Assembly (NCBI GenBank): GCA_032718475.1
Contig: JAUCBJ010004097.1
Span: 1 to 25,177, forward strand
Origin: Nemertoderma westbladi
Taxonomy: Eukaryota; Xenacoelomorpha; Nemertodermatida; Nemertodermatidae
Direction: 5' to 3'
Length of the DNA stretch: 25,177 nt
Shown here: positions 1-8,149 of the stretch, in pieces
Numbering within the stretch: the first letter of the stretch is position 1
Layout of the letters: every line of letters begins with the position of its first letter
Position numbers and translations under genes: made by a program
The notes under the pieces: model-generated
Seen by the model: the letters and a program-made list of their open reading frames with translations, nothing else
What the model was told of the DNA's origin: nothing
The model's database searches: none

Positions 1-1
1 C

Positions 2-685
2 GATGCCCTCCCTTGCGCCTCGTTGGGGCTGAAACTAACTGACACCCAGTTCCGGATCGCCATCGCCACCCGGCTCGGATGCAAGGTGGTGGAACCCCAC
101 ACCTGTGACCATTGCGGTAGTCCAGTCACCGCAGACGGCCTTCACGGCCTCTCCTGCCGGAGGAGTGCGGGCCGGCACCCCCGTCACACCATGATAAACA
201 ATTTGGTGAGGCGGGCACTGGTCAGCTGCGACATCCCGTCAGTCCTGGAACCCCCGGGTCTCTTCAGGAACGACGGGAAATGAGTGGACGGGGTGAGCCT
301 CGCCCCTTGGAGCGGGGGACGAAGCCTTACTTGGGACGCTACGGTAGTCGACCCCCTCGCCCCCAGCCACCTCCAACAGACCCTCATCGCCTGTGGGCGC
401 ACAGCTGAGGAGGCAGAGCGGAGGAAACGCGCGACGTACGCCGAGCTGGAGCAGCGGGGCCTCCACATTTTCCATCCTGTGGCCTTTGAGACCCTCGGCC
501 GCCCCGGCCCAGAGACTGCGGCCTTCCTCCGGGAGGTTGGCTCCCGAATGCACGCGTTCACCCACGAACCCCGCTCACTCCGCTTCCTCCTACAGCGGAT
601 TCAGGTGGCCATTCTAGTGGGCAACGCGGCGTCTGTTATGGCGACGGGCGGTCCCTCTCCGGGTGACCTATTCGATGAACCCTGA
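2..685 (+). pseudogene. RLE-1: C-terminal zinc knuckle plus restriction-like endonuclease of a non-LTR retrotransposon (5' part outside window)
   Basis: The frame is open from the left edge and ends at a TGA at 683-685. It shows a C-x2-C-x9-H-x3-C knuckle (nt 104-157, CDHC...H...C), then an R-H-x2-R-H basic patch. Next comes a PD-(D/E)XK-like core whose second half reads LTWDATVVD (about nt 314-340). This order, knuckle then RH then PD...D-x-T, is that of the restriction-like endonucleases at the C-terminus of R2/R4-type non-LTR retrotransposons, which nick the target to prime reverse transcription. An in-frame TGA at 281-283 interrupts it, and the proline of the expected 'RPDG' is now Val, as the copy RLE-2 shows. 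The copy is therefore dead. Clade is uncertain, and the RT domain would lie to the left of the window. Confidence 0.72.
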
Positions 686-760
686 ACTCTTTTTACCTTT
701 TAACTCTTTTTTTTTCTGAACCCATTTAGTAATAAAGTTTAATAAACTCAGAGCTGACGA
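686..760 (+). other. 3' UTR of RLE-1 with polyadenylation signals
   Basis: Directly after the RLE-1 stop lies a T-rich stretch, then two AATAAA hexamers at 731-736 and 741-746. This is consistent with the 3' end of the retrotransposon transcript. No coding potential is visible. Confidence 0.4.
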
Positions 761-837
761 TAAATTTGATTTGATATATGCAGATAAATTTGTAATGTAA
801 CTCTAGTTCATATCTTTAAATGTATTTCTTGAATAAG

Positions 838-992
838 TATTAAAAAAAATAAAAAAAAATACAAAAAAAAAATAAAAAATATAAAAAAATAAAAAATATA
901 TATGATAAAAAAAATTAATAAAAAAAATTTATTGCAAGAAAAATTTTTTTTGCAAAAAAAATGTTGCAAAAAAATTTCACATGTAAAAAATA
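838..992. repeat. A-rich low-complexity tract
   Basis: About 155 bases are almost entirely A with scattered T, including repeated runs of seven to nine A. It lies between the 3' end of RLE-1 and the family-B stub, so it may be a decayed, expanded poly(A) tail. Short frames in it on both strands are Lys/Phe low complexity and not genes. Confidence 0.6.
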
Positions 993-1002
993 TACTGCTT
1001 GT

Positions 1003-1164
1003 TACTACTACTAGGATCGGCATGCTGCATTGCAGCTGCATTTTTAAGAATGCTGTGCCGGCTTGTCGACAAAGTTGTGCCGCCACAATTCCTTATCACC
1101 CATGACATTTGCTAGATCATCCGCATCTTCAAGCCCAGTGTCCTTTAAGATGCGTCTCAAGAAA
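1003..1164 (-). mobile_element. 5'-truncated 3' stub of an RTE-like LINE, family B (copy D)
   Basis: On the - strand the last roughly 40 codons of the RT ORF (reading LRRILKDTGLEDADDLANVM onward to PAQHS-stop, TAA at 1044-1046) are nearly identical to the end of element B at 20542-20660. The short 3' UTR after the stop, including AATGCAGCTGC and GATCCTAG, also matches, and the copy ends in a (TAG)n tail at 1003-1013. Similarity stops abruptly at 1164, as expected for a heavily 5'-truncated target-primed insertion. No clean target-site duplication was found. TGCTT occurs on both sides but is too short to count. Confidence 0.85.
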
Positions 1165-1299
1165 ATGCTTAATCCATTCCAATAACAGTTCGGTATGGCT
1201 GTTGCTCTCCGTCTTGGCGCACCTGTTTGCTCTTCCCACGCTTGTGTGTGTGGCGCCGTCGTTGATGCTTCAGCTAGCCATGCCTTAGTCATGCAGTTT
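1165..1299 (+). pseudogene. RLE-2, left half (split by LINE F)
   Basis: The + strand reads FGMAVALRLGAPVCSSHACV and on through a C-x-C-x9-H zinc-knuckle start, ending at HALV, where element F is inserted. The text resumes at 5341 with C-K-F-A-K-S-R-H, which supplies the fourth zinc ligand and the RH patch. The family is the same as RLE-1 but a different subfamily. A TAA lies just upstream of the matching region, and its left end abuts the family-B stub. It was identified only by joining it with 5341-5896. Confidence 0.7.
1286..1299. repeat. Left target-site duplication of LINE F (imperfect, 14 bp)
   Basis: TAGTCATGCAGTTT here and TAGTCTGCAAGTTT at 5341-5354 flank the element. They differ by one inserted A and one lost A. 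Joining the flanks restores the RLE-2 knuckle, which supports a genuine duplication. Confidence 0.7.
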
Positions 1300-1334
1300 T
1301 TATCCTTTGAGTCAGACTACAGCCAGACAGCACA

Positions 1335-1772
1335 ATGTCACCGCTCTTAATCTCCACAGTTTTCATCGTTCTGGGCCGTTTCCTTGTGGCAGAACCATCC
1401 GATCCGCGGGGTAACCCTGCAACCCACCCAATACCCGTATTGGACTGGTTTGCCGAACACCCTGTCGTGACCATTTCGAACTGCCGCGCCGAATCGACGG
1501 AGATGTGGTCGACGAGTGGATTTAGCCTCTGCTGCTCTCGTCGGGGAAGAAGATCTTGGGTCTCCTCTCCACGAACTAGAGGCGTAATCGCCAAACTCTG
1601 CCTTCTGTCTCTGGCTGGGGATATTGAGACCAACCCAGGACCCAGCAGGACGCGAGCCCCGAAGATCAGCTGTCCCGTCTGTCAACGAGGAACAAACTCT
1701 CGGAGTAAGATCGTCCAATGCGAGAGTTGTGACACATTTGTACATTTAACAACATCTGCAAACTCCAAGTGA
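1335..1772 (+). pseudogene. LINE F 5' coding region: leader, 2A ribosome-skipping peptide, PHD-like zinc finger
   Basis: The first ATG of the element (1335) opens a 145-codon frame. Codons for A-G-D-I-E-T-N-P-G-P at 1614-1643 are a full match to the 2A consensus D-(V/I)-E-x-N-P-G-P, preceded by a Leu-rich segment (LCLLSL). In 2A peptides the ribosome fails to form the final Gly-Pro bond and releases the upstream product. Downstream, C-P-V-C...C-E-S-C-D-T-F-V-H is the start of a PHD-type finger (C-x2-C...C-x2-C-x4-H). N-terminal 2A followed by a PHD finger is documented in CR1/L2-type retrotransposons, for example in sea urchin. After the His the frame breaks. About 20 codons on, reading resumes as FFKKKGLHFLH, the start of the endonuclease domain, so part of the PHD finger and linker is lost. 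Confidence 0.82.
1620..1643 (+). promoter_or_regulatory. 2A translational recoding site (DIETNPGP)
   Basis: All invariant positions are present: Asp, Ile, Glu, Asn, Pro, Gly, with the terminal Pro encoded at 1641-1643. It sits about 95 codons from the first ATG, so the released leader would be roughly 102 residues. Function is inferred from the motif. Confidence 0.82.
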
Positions 1773-1809
1773 TGCTGAGAGTGAAACTTTTTTAAGAAAA
1801 AAGGTCTGC

Positions 1810-1820
1810 ATTTTTTGCAT
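1810..1820. repeat. Left target-site duplication of the foldback insertion (11 bp)
   Basis: ATTTTTTGCAT here is repeated exactly at 2123-2133. Removing one copy and the DNA between joins ...GLHFLH to LNARSLLPK in one frame, the conserved start of an APE-type endonuclease. Confidence 0.85.
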
Positions 1821-2122
1821 ATTGATATAGTAGAGGGGTGTGAAGATCTTTTTACTAGTGACCCACTGAGAATAATTAAGTTGAGTATTCCAGCAATATT
1901 TCGGCCACAGGCCTTTTTCTAGCTGTCCGGTATATGGTTTACAACAGAAAAAACATAAGTTACAGCACAAATATACCAGACAGCTAGAAAAAAACCTGTG
2001 GCCGAAATATTGCTGGAATACTCAACTTAATTATTCTCAGTGGGTCACTAGTAAAAAGATCTTCACACCCCTCTACTATATCATGATACCTCCAGTGACC
2101 AGGGCTCGCACTACATTTCAGA
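1821..2122. mobile_element. 302-bp foldback insertion in LINE F, possible Penelope-like fragment
   Basis: The insertion is bounded by an exact 11-bp target-site duplication. It consists of a 113-bp arm (1823-1935), a 35-bp loop (1936-1970), the inverted arm (1971-2083) and a 39-bp one-sided extension. The two arms are nearly identical, with only a few substitutions seen. Each arm, read outward from the loop, carries GGCCGAAATATTGCTGGAAT, resembling a hammerhead ribozyme core half of the kind found in terminal repeats of Penelope-like elements. It encodes no protein. The open frames through the arms, on either strand, are too short to assign. A non-autonomous foldback DNA transposon is the alternative. 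The insertion boundaries are firm; the family is a guess. Confidence 0.6.
1823..2083. repeat. Inverted repeat, 113-bp arms with 35-bp loop
   Basis: Left arm 1823-1935 and right arm 1971-2083 are reverse complements with few mismatches (for example GTCC/GTCT and CAGGCC/CAGGTT). The near identity implies the arms were copied from one another recently or formed in the insertion event. Confidence 0.93.
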
Positions 2123-2955
2123 ATTTTTTGCATTTAAATGCACGATCTCTGCTTCCCAAACTTTCCGAAATTCGTATTTTAATCAATAAATCCAACCCAG
2201 CAGTTTTAACAATCTCTGAAACTTGGCTCGATGATAGCGTTTCTGATGGAGAAATTTATAGTGATAATTACGTAGTTTTACGTAAGGATAGGGACAGACA
2301 CAGTGGTGGTGTCTGTACTTACATTTGATGTGATTTAGCTTTTAATCGTAGGGAAGATTTAGAGACTTGTGACGAAGTTTTACTGGTGGAACTTTTACTT
2401 CCTAAAACTAAAGCTATTTTAATCGGTACTTTATATCGGCCCCCTAAACAATCAGATTTTTTGCAAAATTTTGAAAATACAATTTTATGTAATCTTAGGT
2501 CAGACTGTGAAATATATTTCTTAGGTGATTTTAATATCTGTTACCATAACAAAGCATCCCCCATCTGTAAACAGTACCAAAGTATTTTAAATTTGTTTGG
2601 TTTAAAACAAATTATTCGAGATTCTACCAGAATTACCAGTAAAACTTCTACTTTACTAGATCACATCCTTTGTAATAATACCGATATTATTTCTCAATCT
2701 GGGGTTTTACCTATAGGTCTAAGCGATCATTTTATAGTTTTTTGCACAATAAAGACACAAACATCTTTTTTCGGGGATCATAAAAAAGTAACAGTTAGGT
2801 CTATGAAAAATTACAGCAAGGAACGCTTTTTAAGTTTGTTAGTTAATTCTGACTGGGAACCCTGTTTTAAGTCCACTGACATTAACCATGCGTACACTGT
2901 TTTTAAATATATTATATTTCTAAAGGCACTTAATACTGTAGCACCAATTAAATAA
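2123..2955 (+). pseudogene. LINE F: APE-type endonuclease domain
   Basis: This is an apurinic-endonuclease-like domain that would nick target DNA. It starts with FLHLNARSLLPKL, then ISETWLD (catalytic Glu region), then RHSGGVCTYI. After a TGA at 2326-2328 the same frame continues with IGTLYRPP, FLGDFNI (catalytic Asp/Asn), STLLDHI and LSDHFIVF (catalytic Asp-His). All core motifs remain recognisable. The frame ends with a TAA at 2953-2955, after which the endonuclease-RT linker continues in the same frame (EPWMTSGILSNIRERDNYLY). The first 11 bases are the right target-site duplication of the foldback insertion. Confidence 0.85.
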
Positions 2956-5008
2956 ATTAGTCTTAAACAACGTACTGAGCCCTGGATGACCTCGGGTATT
3001 CTTAGTAATATCAGAGAAAGAGATAACTATTTGTATAAATTTAGGAAATACCGTGTTTTAGCTGATTATAATAATTACTGCAATAATATAGAAACCTTGT
3101 CCAACGGGAAATAAAAAAAGCTAAATCTGAATATTTGTACAACAAAATAAGTGAGAATAAAGATAATCCTAAAAGTCTATGGTCTACCCTAAAATCTTTC
3201 GGTTATAAAAACCTTAAATCTAAATCGAATATTGTTCTGCAAGATAACGGTGTGCTGATTCATGATCATACTCTAGTTAGTAATTTATTTAATAATTATT
3301 TTACTAATGTTGCCTCTAATTTAGTTAAGAAGTTACCGTTATCAAGTAATAAATATAGTATAGGGTAAACTCTAAATAATTTTTATTTATAAAAGTTACA
3401 AAATTCAGAAAAGTTATTTTTAAAACCCGTTTCTGAGGATTTCGTTTTTCAAAATCTACTTAACCTATCAGCCTCAAAAAGTACCGGTCTAGACCTAATA
3501 CCTGCCCGTTTTCTTAAGGATGGTGCTGAAGTACTTAAAGTGCCTATTACTTTTATTATTAATTACTCTATCGCAGATAATGTAGTACCAGACGAACTGA
3601 AATTAGCTAAGGTTGTTCCTATGTATAAAAAGAATAGTTAAGTAGAACCCTGTAATTACAGACCTGTTAGTATCTAAAGTTACCTGTTAGTATTGTATCT
3701 AAAATTCTAGAACGTTCTGATTTTCTACAGCTGGAAGCACATCTTAGTAGGCTAAATCTGATCTATGAACTTCAGTCCGGTTTTCGTAAATCATATTCTA
3801 CAGACACCTGCCTTATTAACTTAACTGATACAATTAGATGTAATAACGCAAAGGGTTTATATACTGGTATGGTAATGTTGGACCTACAAAAGGCTTTCGA
3901 TACTGTAGATCACGAAATTCTGCTTGGTAAGTTAGGCCTGATGGGTGTAGGTTCTATAGACTAGTTCAAGACCTACCTGTCAGACAGAGGTCAAACTGTA
4001 GTCATTAGCAAATCGCAGTCTACTGTACAAGAGATTACCTGTGGTGTACCGCAAGGTAGTATATTAGGTCCTCTGCTTTTTGTATGCTATGTAAATGATA
4101 TGATAAGTAGTATAAATCCCGATTTTAAACTCATTTTATATGCCGACGACAGTGCTCTTATTTTCTCTCATAAAGATCCTATCCATATTTCCCAAAAGTT
4201 AAGTGCAGTTCTAGAATCCTGTAATGAGTGGTTAGTTGATAATAAGCTATCCATTCACTACGGTAAAACTGAAAGTATTTTGTTTGGTTCCAAAAGAAAG
4301 TTAAAGAAGGTAACTAAGTTTGAAGTCACTAGTAATGGACATAAGATTGAAAATAAAAAGGAAGTTAAATATTTAGGCGCCACATTGGATAACTGCTTAT
4401 CAGGAGAAAGTACAGTGAAAAATATTTTCTCGAAAGTTAACAGTAGGCTTAGGTTTCTATACAGAAATAAAAATAGTTTAAACACCGACTCCCGCAGGTT
4501 ACTTTGCTCTTCTTTAATACAGTGTCACATGGACTATGCGTGCTCTTCTTGGTATGAAGGCTTAACCAAACAGCTTAAATGTAAATCACAAGTAGCTCAG
4601 AATAAAGTAGTACGATTTATTAAAGACTACAAACCTAGGCACCACCTAACTCCAGATGACTTTCCTGAATCTGGACTACTTTACTTAGATAGTAGAGTTA
4701 AGCAGCTACGCCTTAACCATGTGCATAAAGTGTATAATGGTAAATGTCCCAATTACCTAAAACAAAAATTCAACAGAGTACGCGATACACACTCTTACAG
4801 TACCAGAGCTAGTGCTTCAAACTTCTACCTCCCGAATTGTAAATCCTTTGAATCTGATACTTTCTTTTTTAACGGCATTAAAAATTGGAACACTCTGCCT
4901 AATGAAATTAAAAACCTAAATAATCAACATTCTTTTAAATCTGCCGTTAAATCTCACCTCCGTGTGCAATGTAAAAATAGGTACAATAGTCCTACAGTAA
5001 GTTATTAG
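2956..5008 (+). pseudogene. LINE F: linker and reverse transcriptase domain
   Basis: The frame shifts near 3105 (IKKAKSEYLYNKI follows), and there are stops at 3366 and 3390. The RT then reads STGLDLIPARFL, LAKVVPMYKK, NYRPVSI, SGFRKSYSTDTCL, MLDLQKAFDTVDH (palm Asp), GVPQGSILGPLLF and LILYADDSALIF (catalytic Asp-Asp, near 4140). The C-terminal region has NTLPNEIKNL and ends at 5006-5008. A 20-bp duplication (ACCTGTTAGTAT at 3662 and again at 3682) accounts for the change from the upstream to the downstream frame. A TAG at 3963-3965 replaces the Trp expected before FKTYL. The last 302 codons are uninterrupted. Confidence 0.88.
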
Positions 5009-5340
5009 TTTATTAATTATTTACTATTTATACTGTAAATACGTTTTATATTAAATTGTTCTGTACATTACATCTTTATCGTTGAGTCGGACATTGTCAC
5101 GCTCTTGGTAAAGTTGTACATGTACATAGTGTAATTACGTTTTATATTGGTTTTAGGTTAGCCTAGTGTAATATTGTATTGGTAACCAAGTAACATAAAG
5201 GACCCCCTTGGAAATAAGCTGCAAAGCTTTAGGGGTAATCCTATATGTTATGTTGGACAATACCTTTATACCGGTACATTGTTTGGTGTATTTGTTATTG
5301 TTTTTACATAATGTATAATAAATAAATCTATCTATCTATC
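5009..5340 (+). other. LINE F 3' UTR and (TATC)n tail
   Basis: This is AT-rich non-coding sequence of about 330 bp ending in AATAAATAAATC followed by about four TATC units, and then directly by the right target-site duplication at 5341-5354. Short-repeat 3' tails instead of poly(A) are usual for CR1/L2-type elements. Confidence 0.75.
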
Positions 5341-5896
5341 TAGTCTGCAAGTTTGCCAAGAGCCGACATGCACGACACCGCCTGTGCAATGACACCATCT
5401 ACCATCAACCGCGCCCTCCAATCCGCTGAGGTACCCGCAACCCTTGAACCAGTCGGGCTCAGCAATGACAACGACCTAAAGCGCCCCGATGGAGCCACTC
5501 TGCTCCCTTGGTCAAACGGCAAAGCCCTCGTGTGGGACTTTACCTGCACCCATCGCCTTGCTGCCTCATACTCAAATGCCGCATGTTTAGATGGCTCAAC
5601 AGTCGCTGAATTGGCAGAAGGGCGGAAGCTTGCTAAGTATTGGAACTTTACCAAAGACTACTTAGTCCATCCAGCCTGTCGCTGTGGAGACGCTTGGTGG
5701 CATAGGCCCTTCATCCTTGTGATTCCTTCGGCAGTTAGGCCACTGCTTGGAGATGGTCAGCGGCAACAAGAGGTCTACGCAATTCCTGCGTCAACGTCTT
5801 GGGATAGCAATCCTAGCTGGGAAGGCCTCCTGCATAAAGGAGTCATTCAACCTCCCCGAGAACCGCTGCTACCGGGAGACCAACATGGCACCTTAA
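5341..5896 (+). pseudogene. RLE-2, right half: RH patch and PD-(D/E)XK-like core
   Basis: This continues the half at 1165-1299. CKFAKSRHARHRLCNDTI is read first. After a frameshift near 5395-5402 comes INRALQSAEVPATLEPVGL and RPDGATLLPWSNGKALVWD, which is the PD...D-x-T endonuclease core and is intact here, unlike in RLE-1. A second frameshift near 5671-5675 leads to PVAVETLGGIGPSSL and RLGIAILAGKAS, closing at TAA 5894-5896. Three frames are thus needed, plus one TGA, so the copy is inactive. It is related to but distinct from RLE-1. Confidence 0.75.
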
Positions 5897-5897
5897 T

Positions 5898-5932
5898 CCC
5901 ACCCCCCCCCCCCCCCCTCCCCCCCCCCCTCC
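5898..5932. repeat. C-rich homopolymer tract
   Basis: C16 (5902-5917), T, C11 (5919-5929), T, CC lies two bases after the RLE-2 stop. Length is likely unstable and may be imprecise in the assembly. Confidence 0.85.
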
Positions 5933-7039
5933 ATTATTTTAATTTTAAATTTCTTTGTCTTATTCTATACAATTTAATTAATTCGAAACAAATATTCCAA
6001 TTATGTAGTACATTTAGTGTTTATATTATTTTTTAATAATGTTTTACCCATCGTGCGTGTTGGTGTATTAGCCATCAAATATATATCTTTTATTATTATT
6101 TGATGATAATGTTTATCAATTAAAATGAAAATTTGTTTATGGTTTTTTTTATGAATTTTTTTATTATATGAATTTTTTTATGTAAAATATTTGTTTTTAT
6201 GTAAAATGGGTATTATTATTTGTTGTAGGCATGGTTATGTTGAGATCCAACGAGATCTTTAATTGCACTTTATAATGGGACATTACCCAGTAGTTTCTAT
6301 GACCGATAAGACGGTGCCAATATTGCGACGTAATATTTCAGACATTACCAGTACCCTGCAAGAGTTACGGGTGATGGGCAAACCTAGGCTGGACTATCCG
6401 AGGACTGGAGAATGCATGGGACTTATTGAGTAGTCTGACAGTATGACTGCTATGACATCAACGCCAAGCTTCCAATGCGTCGGTTTTATAAAGTAACTCA
6501 CTCTGCCATCATCTGGTGCCTGGCTACGTTGACCTTGACACTCATTGTATTTGAGCTGTAGGCCTCCCTGCCTATTAACCCGAGCTGCCACACAATAATT
6601 CGGACTCATATTTATGTTCACACCAAATATCTATGGAGAATTCGGTCGGCCCGGAACAAACTGGACGGATACAGGTACAGAAACTTTTCAAAGCAAGTGC
6701 AAGGCTGAAGGGAAAATAGTTATAGTGTTTGTATACCAGGCAGCCAGTGGTGTCTGCCTTTCGCAGTGTCGCCGATGTGGTAATAAAGACTTTCGATGAT
6801 ATTAATTAACCTGAGATGTGATTTGTGCCCAGCTTCCCCCCACCCTGACTCGAGTTAGGGAATATTGGGGGGAGTACTTGAAATCTTTAATTCACAGAAT
6901 GGCAGCCCAAACCCAAATTAAAAGAGTTGTTACTGCAACACTAAGATAAACAGAGCATTGTATTGGTTTTTTCTCTAATGTTACTGTATATTAGGTTAAT
7001 AGATATTTATTTAATTAATCCATTGTTCCCTCTTTTGTT
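5933..7039. other. Non-coding stretch, no supported gene
   Basis: AT-rich to about 6240, probably including the RLE-2 3' UTR, then a mixed-composition segment (6240-6830). The 6394-6621 (-) and 6614-6799 (+) frames there are 75 and 61 codons long, overlap, and match no family I recognise. An AATAAA lies at 6782-6787. The rest shows nothing assignable. Confidence 0.5.
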
Positions 7040-7300
7040 GGAGTGCAGATTAAAAGGGGTATGGAAGGGGTGGAATTGTCCCCGCTTCTTTGATTGATTG
7101 GCAGTTTGGGATAATTTCTTAAATACCGTTTTTGTGGTAGAATCGCTCAATAATAAATTTGTGTCTCATAATAATGACCAACTAATTAAACCGAATCATC
7201 TCTGAATGAACCATCTCTGAAGCATCCCTATCCCACATCAAATGTTTAACTGAGCCTCGTGCTGCGTGAAGGCCCCTCGAGCATGTTATATTACTGTATA
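7040..7300 (+). repeat. Unnamed dispersed repeat, copy 1
   Basis: It shares ordered blocks with 15480-15655: GTGCAGATTAA-AGGGG, CTTTGATT, GTAGAATC-CTCA, and TCGTGCTGCG-GAAGGCCCC followed by CGA-C-TGTT. Both copies are in the same orientation. Divergence is high outside the blocks. No coding frame is conserved between copies, so I do not assign a class. Confidence 0.6.
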
Positions 7301-8040
7301 GGAGTTAGTGTTTACTTTGATGCCGCTATTTATATGTGTTATATTACACATAGTATATGCCATATACATAACTGAGACTTAGAACTTGTTTTGTATAGGA
7401 AACTGAATATAAAAGGCGGTATATATCGATTATCGATTATAATAGCGGGGTATTTTTCCTTTACAACCCCATTTATTATGTTGAATTAGAAATAATAATA
7501 ATGATAATCAATAACAGCAGATCGAAAAAACAGATGGGATATTTAGACAAAATGATCGGCTGTAATAAATGCGTTATAATAAAGAATTGCAAAGACTGAT
7601 CAAACTTATGCTTATATATTGTTAGTTCCTTGTTTAATAAAACCCGCACTCTCTCTGCATGCGATATGGAATTCTTATTGTCTAGGCTATATAATCCTTT
7701 CAGAGTAATCAATAAAATTATTTATCACAATTATTATTTTGTTCATGAATAATTTAACGTGCTATATATGCAGTAATGCATTAAACTCCCGACTTAGGAT
7801 TACGGTTTATATAAAACATTAAATCGTTCAAAGGAATGAGTATTAGTAGGATGTTAGAGTGTGTGTCAGGAAATAATTACAAAAAAACACCTGCGTTTTT
7901 GCTAGGGAGAACGTTCTCCTGTTATCCTGTCCACGTCCTATATAATACAATCACTTCATTCAATCAGCATACAACCCAAAAGCTTTGTAATCAATTCAAA
8001 CAACATTTCTTGTATTATAAATTACCTCCAGGGTCCTTAT
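7301..8040. other. AT-rich non-coding stretch
   Basis: No RNA gene, recognisable ORF or repeat family was seen. A 105-codon + frame starting at 7836 runs into the minisatellite and the family-B copy, and has no protein-like features. Confidence 0.5.
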
Positions 8041-8084
8041 CTAGAGCAACCAGAGACCTCCCCGCTAGAGCAACCAGGGACCTG
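8041..8084 (+). repeat. 'CTAGAGCAACCAGGGACCT' minisatellite, left block
   Basis: Two units begin at 8041 and 8065. Further units of the same sequence lie beyond the LINE copy at 9385-9471. The two blocks probably formed one array before insertion or rearrangement. Confidence 0.75.
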
Positions 8085-8149
8085 TTCCTGTATACCCTCG
8101 AAGCAGGAAAAAGTCACCCTGGACGGACCACAGTATTCGGAAGTGCCGA

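Larger units (their letters stand above)
1300..5340 (+). mobile_element. LINE F: near full-length CR1/L2-type non-LTR retrotransposon with a 2A peptide
   Basis: This is a single element with a 35-bp leader, N-terminal 2A and PHD-like region, APE endonuclease, RT and a (TATC)n 3' tail, flanked by an imperfect 14-bp duplication. Without the 302-bp foldback and its duplicated target it is about 3.7 kb, close to full length for CR1/L2-type elements. Domain order and motifs (GVPQGS, YADD, AFDTVDH, the LP-x-EI C-terminus) place it in the CR1/L2/Rex1/Crack group; the exact clade is not resolved. It is dead: there are stops at 1770, 2326, 2953, 3366 and 3963, and a 20-bp internal duplication near 3662-3701 shifts the frame. 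It is inserted in RLE-2. Confidence 0.88.

Noticed and set aside
2083-2130. Treating ATG 2083 as the start of the LINE F endonuclease ORF
   Set aside because: The first 13 or so codons lie in the foldback insertion; the true LINE text starts at FLHLN within the duplicated target and continues from the frame before 1820.
6394-6799. Two short frames of 75 (-) and 61 (+) codons as host genes
   Set aside because: They overlap, have no recognisable motif, and no splice or signal features to choose between them.
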